Below, piece by piece: positions 62,327 through 64,000 of a DNA stretch of 64,000 nucleotides. The stretch lies in assembly GCA_020629415.1 (NCBI GenBank), contig JAHDDL010000012.1, forward strand, positions 1 through 64,000. The letters run 5' to 3'. Source of the DNA: Maribacter sp. (GTDB lineage Bacteria; Bacteroidota; Bacteroidia; Flavobacteriales; Flavobacteriaceae). The notes below the pieces were generated by a model. It was not told the origin of the DNA. It made no database searches and saw only the letters and a program-made list of their open reading frames with translations. Made by a program: the position numbers and the translations under genes. Numbering within the stretch: position 1 is the first letter of the stretch; each line of letters begins with the position of its first letter.

Positions 62327-64000
62327 ATGACTAAACTCAAAATGACATTCATTGCAATTATTGCAATGTTGGGGCAATTTGCCTATTCACAAACAACTAC
62401 CGTAACAGGTGTTGTTTCTGATGAAACCGGTGCACCGCTTCCTGGTGCCTCTGTGGTAATATCAGGTACAACAAATGGTACGCAAACAGATTTTGATGGT
62501 AATTTTACGCTTACCAACGTACCATCTAACGGTACATTATCCATTAGTTACATTGGCTACGTTTCTCAACAAATTTCTATCAACGGGCAATCTTCCATTA
62601 CTGTATCAATGGAAATAGACGCTCAAGCTTTAGATGAAGTTGTAGTCGTTGGTTATGGCGCACAAAGTAGGGCTGCGGTAACAGGAGCCATATCTAGCGT
62701 TAAATCCGAAGATTTAAATGTAGTTCCCGTAGCGAATGCCACTGAGGCATTACAAGGCCGTGCAGCAGGTATCTCTGTAGTCAACACAGGTGCACCAGGT
62801 ACAGAACCATCTATAACCATTAGAGGATTAGGTACTTTTGGAAACAATGCTCCATTATTTGTTGTAGACGGGGTAATTGTTGGCAACCTATCCGGTATAA
62901 ACCAGAATGACATAGAAACTATTAACGTATTAAAAGATGCATCTACTACGGCGGTATATGGTGCACAAGGTTCCAACGGTGTAATTATCGTAACTACCAA
63001 AAAAGGAAAAAGTGGCAAAACACAATTATCGTTCAACGCACACACAGGTTTTCAGCAAAATACACAGCGATATGATGTTTTAAATACCGAACAATACCTA
63101 CAATATGCAAACGATGCTTTTGGCATTGTTCCTAATACACCATCTTCTACATCTGGGGTAAATACAAACTGGCAAGATGAAATTTATACTACAGGCCTTA
63201 TTAGAAGCTATGACATGGCTGCATCTGGAGGTAGCGAAACCAGCAATTTCAGAATTTCTGGCGGATATTTTGAAAGGGAAGGTATTATTATTGAAACCGG
63301 ATTTCAACGATATTCTTTTAGAGCAAACAGCGATTTTACCTTTGGTAAGCTAAAGTTAGGACAGAACCTTTCCGTAAATTTCAACAAACAAAATCCTGAT
63401 AGAACAGAAATTGGTCAACGTTCGCTTTTAGAGCATGCTATAAAAGCAGCACCATATTTATCTGTTTACAACCCTAACAACCTAGGTGGTTTTCAAGGTC
63501 CTAACAGCGCCGGTGATGGACAGGATGCCGAAAACCCTGTTAGAATTTTAAAGCATGGTAATGCCATTAATAACACCTTCGCATTAGTTGGTAATATTTT
63601 TGCCGAGTATGATATTATCGATGGTTTAAAATTTAAATCGCAAGTAGGTTTAGATTACTTCAAAGGTACTAGTGATAGATTTGTACCATCTTATAATGAC
63701 GATAGTTTAGGGGGCACGCATCAACAAGCTTTCGCATCTATTACAAAAAACACTTCTGCAGGTCAAACAATAATATTTACCAACAGTTTAACGTACAACA
63801 AGACAATAGCGGATGTTCACAATTTTGAAGCATTGCTGTTGGCAGAGAAATTTGAAAGCCAGGGTACCAACTTAAATGCAAATAGCAGAAACACGGTATC
63901 TGACAATATAGATGAATTATCTAACGAAGATTCAAGTTTACAGAGTACATCTTTCGAATATAATAGACTAGGTTTCTTAGGAAGGTTAAACTACAACTAT
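62327..64000 (+). CDS. SusC/RagA-family TonB-linked outer-membrane protein, 5' part
   Basis: Open from ATG 62327 to the window edge, 558 codons. Signal peptide to about residue 21 (FAYSQ), carboxypeptidase-D regulatory-like domain (VTGVVSDETGAPLPGASVVI), a TonB-box-like EVVVVGYGAQ, and the plug with ALQGRAAGISVVNTGAPG, IRGLGTFG, PLFVVDGV, VLKDASTTAVYGAQGSNGVI and TTKKG, all hallmarks of SusC. Barrel strands begin after about residue 230. A SusD lipoprotein gene is expected just outside the window. It imports oligosaccharides or peptides. Confidence 0.95.
   Translation, partial: MTKLKMTFIAIIAMLGQFAYSQTTTVTGVVSDETGAPLPGASVVISGTTNGTQTDFDGNFTLTNVPSNGTLSISYIGYVSQQISINGQSSITVSMEIDAQALDEVVVVGYGAQSRAAVTGAISSVKSEDLNVVPVANATEALQGRAAGISVVNTGAPGTEPSITIRGLGTFGNNAPLFVVDGVIVGNLSGINQNDIETINVLKDASTTAVYGAQGSNGVIIVTTKKGKSGKTQLSFNAHTGFQQNTQRYDVLNTEQYLQYANDAFGIVPNTPSSTSGVNTNWQDEIYTTGLIRSYDMAASGGSETSNFRISGGYFEREGIIIETGFQRYSFRANSDFTFGKLKLGQNLSVNFNKQNPDRTEIGQRSLLEHAIKAAPYLSVYNPNNLGGFQGPNSAGDGQDAENPVRILKHGNAINNTFALVGNIFAEYDIIDGLKFKSQVGLDYFKGTSDRFVPSYNDDSLGGTHQQAFASITKNTSAGQTIIFTNSLTYNKTIADVHNFEALLLAEKFESQGTNLNANSRNTVSDNIDELSNEDSSLQSTSFEYNRLGFLGRLNYNY

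Noticed and set aside
1..64000. CRISPR arrays, tRNA or rRNA genes, insertion sequences
   Set aside because: I looked for regularly spaced repeats, cloverleaf and rRNA-like sequence, and transposase motifs, and saw none that hold up by eye.

Overview
The window looks like a chromosomal stretch from a marine Flavobacteriaceae-type bacterium (Bacteroidota). The evidence is low GC, TANNTTTG-like promoter boxes, few Shine-Dalgarno sites, lipobox lipoproteins, a SusC-type receptor, a carboxypeptidase-like plus TonB receptor, and leu/ilv operons of flavobacterial layout. Maribacter or Zobellia-like genera fit, but the genus is a guess. I see no rRNA, tRNA, CRISPR array, transposase or prophage gene. 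Coding density is high.

Layout. 1-3.3 kb: end of an M20 amidohydrolase, a membrane-anchored GltB-like FMN protein, an OmpA-like coiled-coil protein and a small membrane protein. 3.4-6.4 kb (minus): patatin and M1 aminopeptidase pair. 6.6-9.9 kb: recG and an unrecognised lipoprotein. 10.1-15.4 kb (plus): leuC-leuD-citramalate/isopropylmalate synthase-S23 ORF-leuB. 15.4-22.9 kb: serine hydrolase, MFS exporter, TonB receptor with a TPR-like partner, and a GapN-like dehydrogenase. 23.0-30.6 kb (minus): ilvD-ilvB-methyltransferase-ilvN-ilvC-ilvA. 31.0-34.5 kb (minus): an NRAMP-like transporter with pxpA-pxpB-pxpC (5-oxoprolinase). 34.7-35.7 kb: a zinc-knuckle/nuclease-like protein and a membrane protein. 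35.8-43.8 kb (minus): comM with a decayed copy of its own 3' end, penicillin acylase, tilS-dsbD and an FMN reductase. 43.9-50.2 kb: a membrane acyltransferase, lpdA, and an Lrp regulator divergent from a Met/Cys lyase-NhaC pair. 50.4-58.5 kb (plus): peroxiredoxin, thioredoxin, tpx, dgkA, ftsK, lolA, an LptF/G permease and ribB. 58.5-62.0 kb (minus): DegT aminotransferase and a DUF255 lipoprotein. 62.3 kb to the end: a truncated SusC receptor.

The two amino-acid operons form nearly the whole branched-chain pathway. ilvA makes 2-oxobutyrate from threonine. The leu-operon synthase looks like Leptospira-type citramalate synthase, which would give a second, pyruvate-based route through leuCD and leuB. 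ilvBN, ilvC and ilvD then serve isoleucine and valine. A canonical isopropylmalate synthase is not visible here, so leucine needs either a leuA elsewhere or a different specificity of this enzyme.

The most unusual signals are: (1) an S23/four-helix-bundle ORF inside the leu operon, bracketed by imperfect inverted repeats like a 23S rRNA intervening sequence; (2) the citramalate-type synthase; (3) an NRAMP-family protein in the 5-oxoprolinase operon that lacks the usual metal-binding residues; (4) a degenerate copy of the comM 3' end directly behind intact comM; (5) a small protein joining a zinc knuckle to a PD-(D/E)XK-like core. Nothing in the window amounts to a clear new defence or mobile system.
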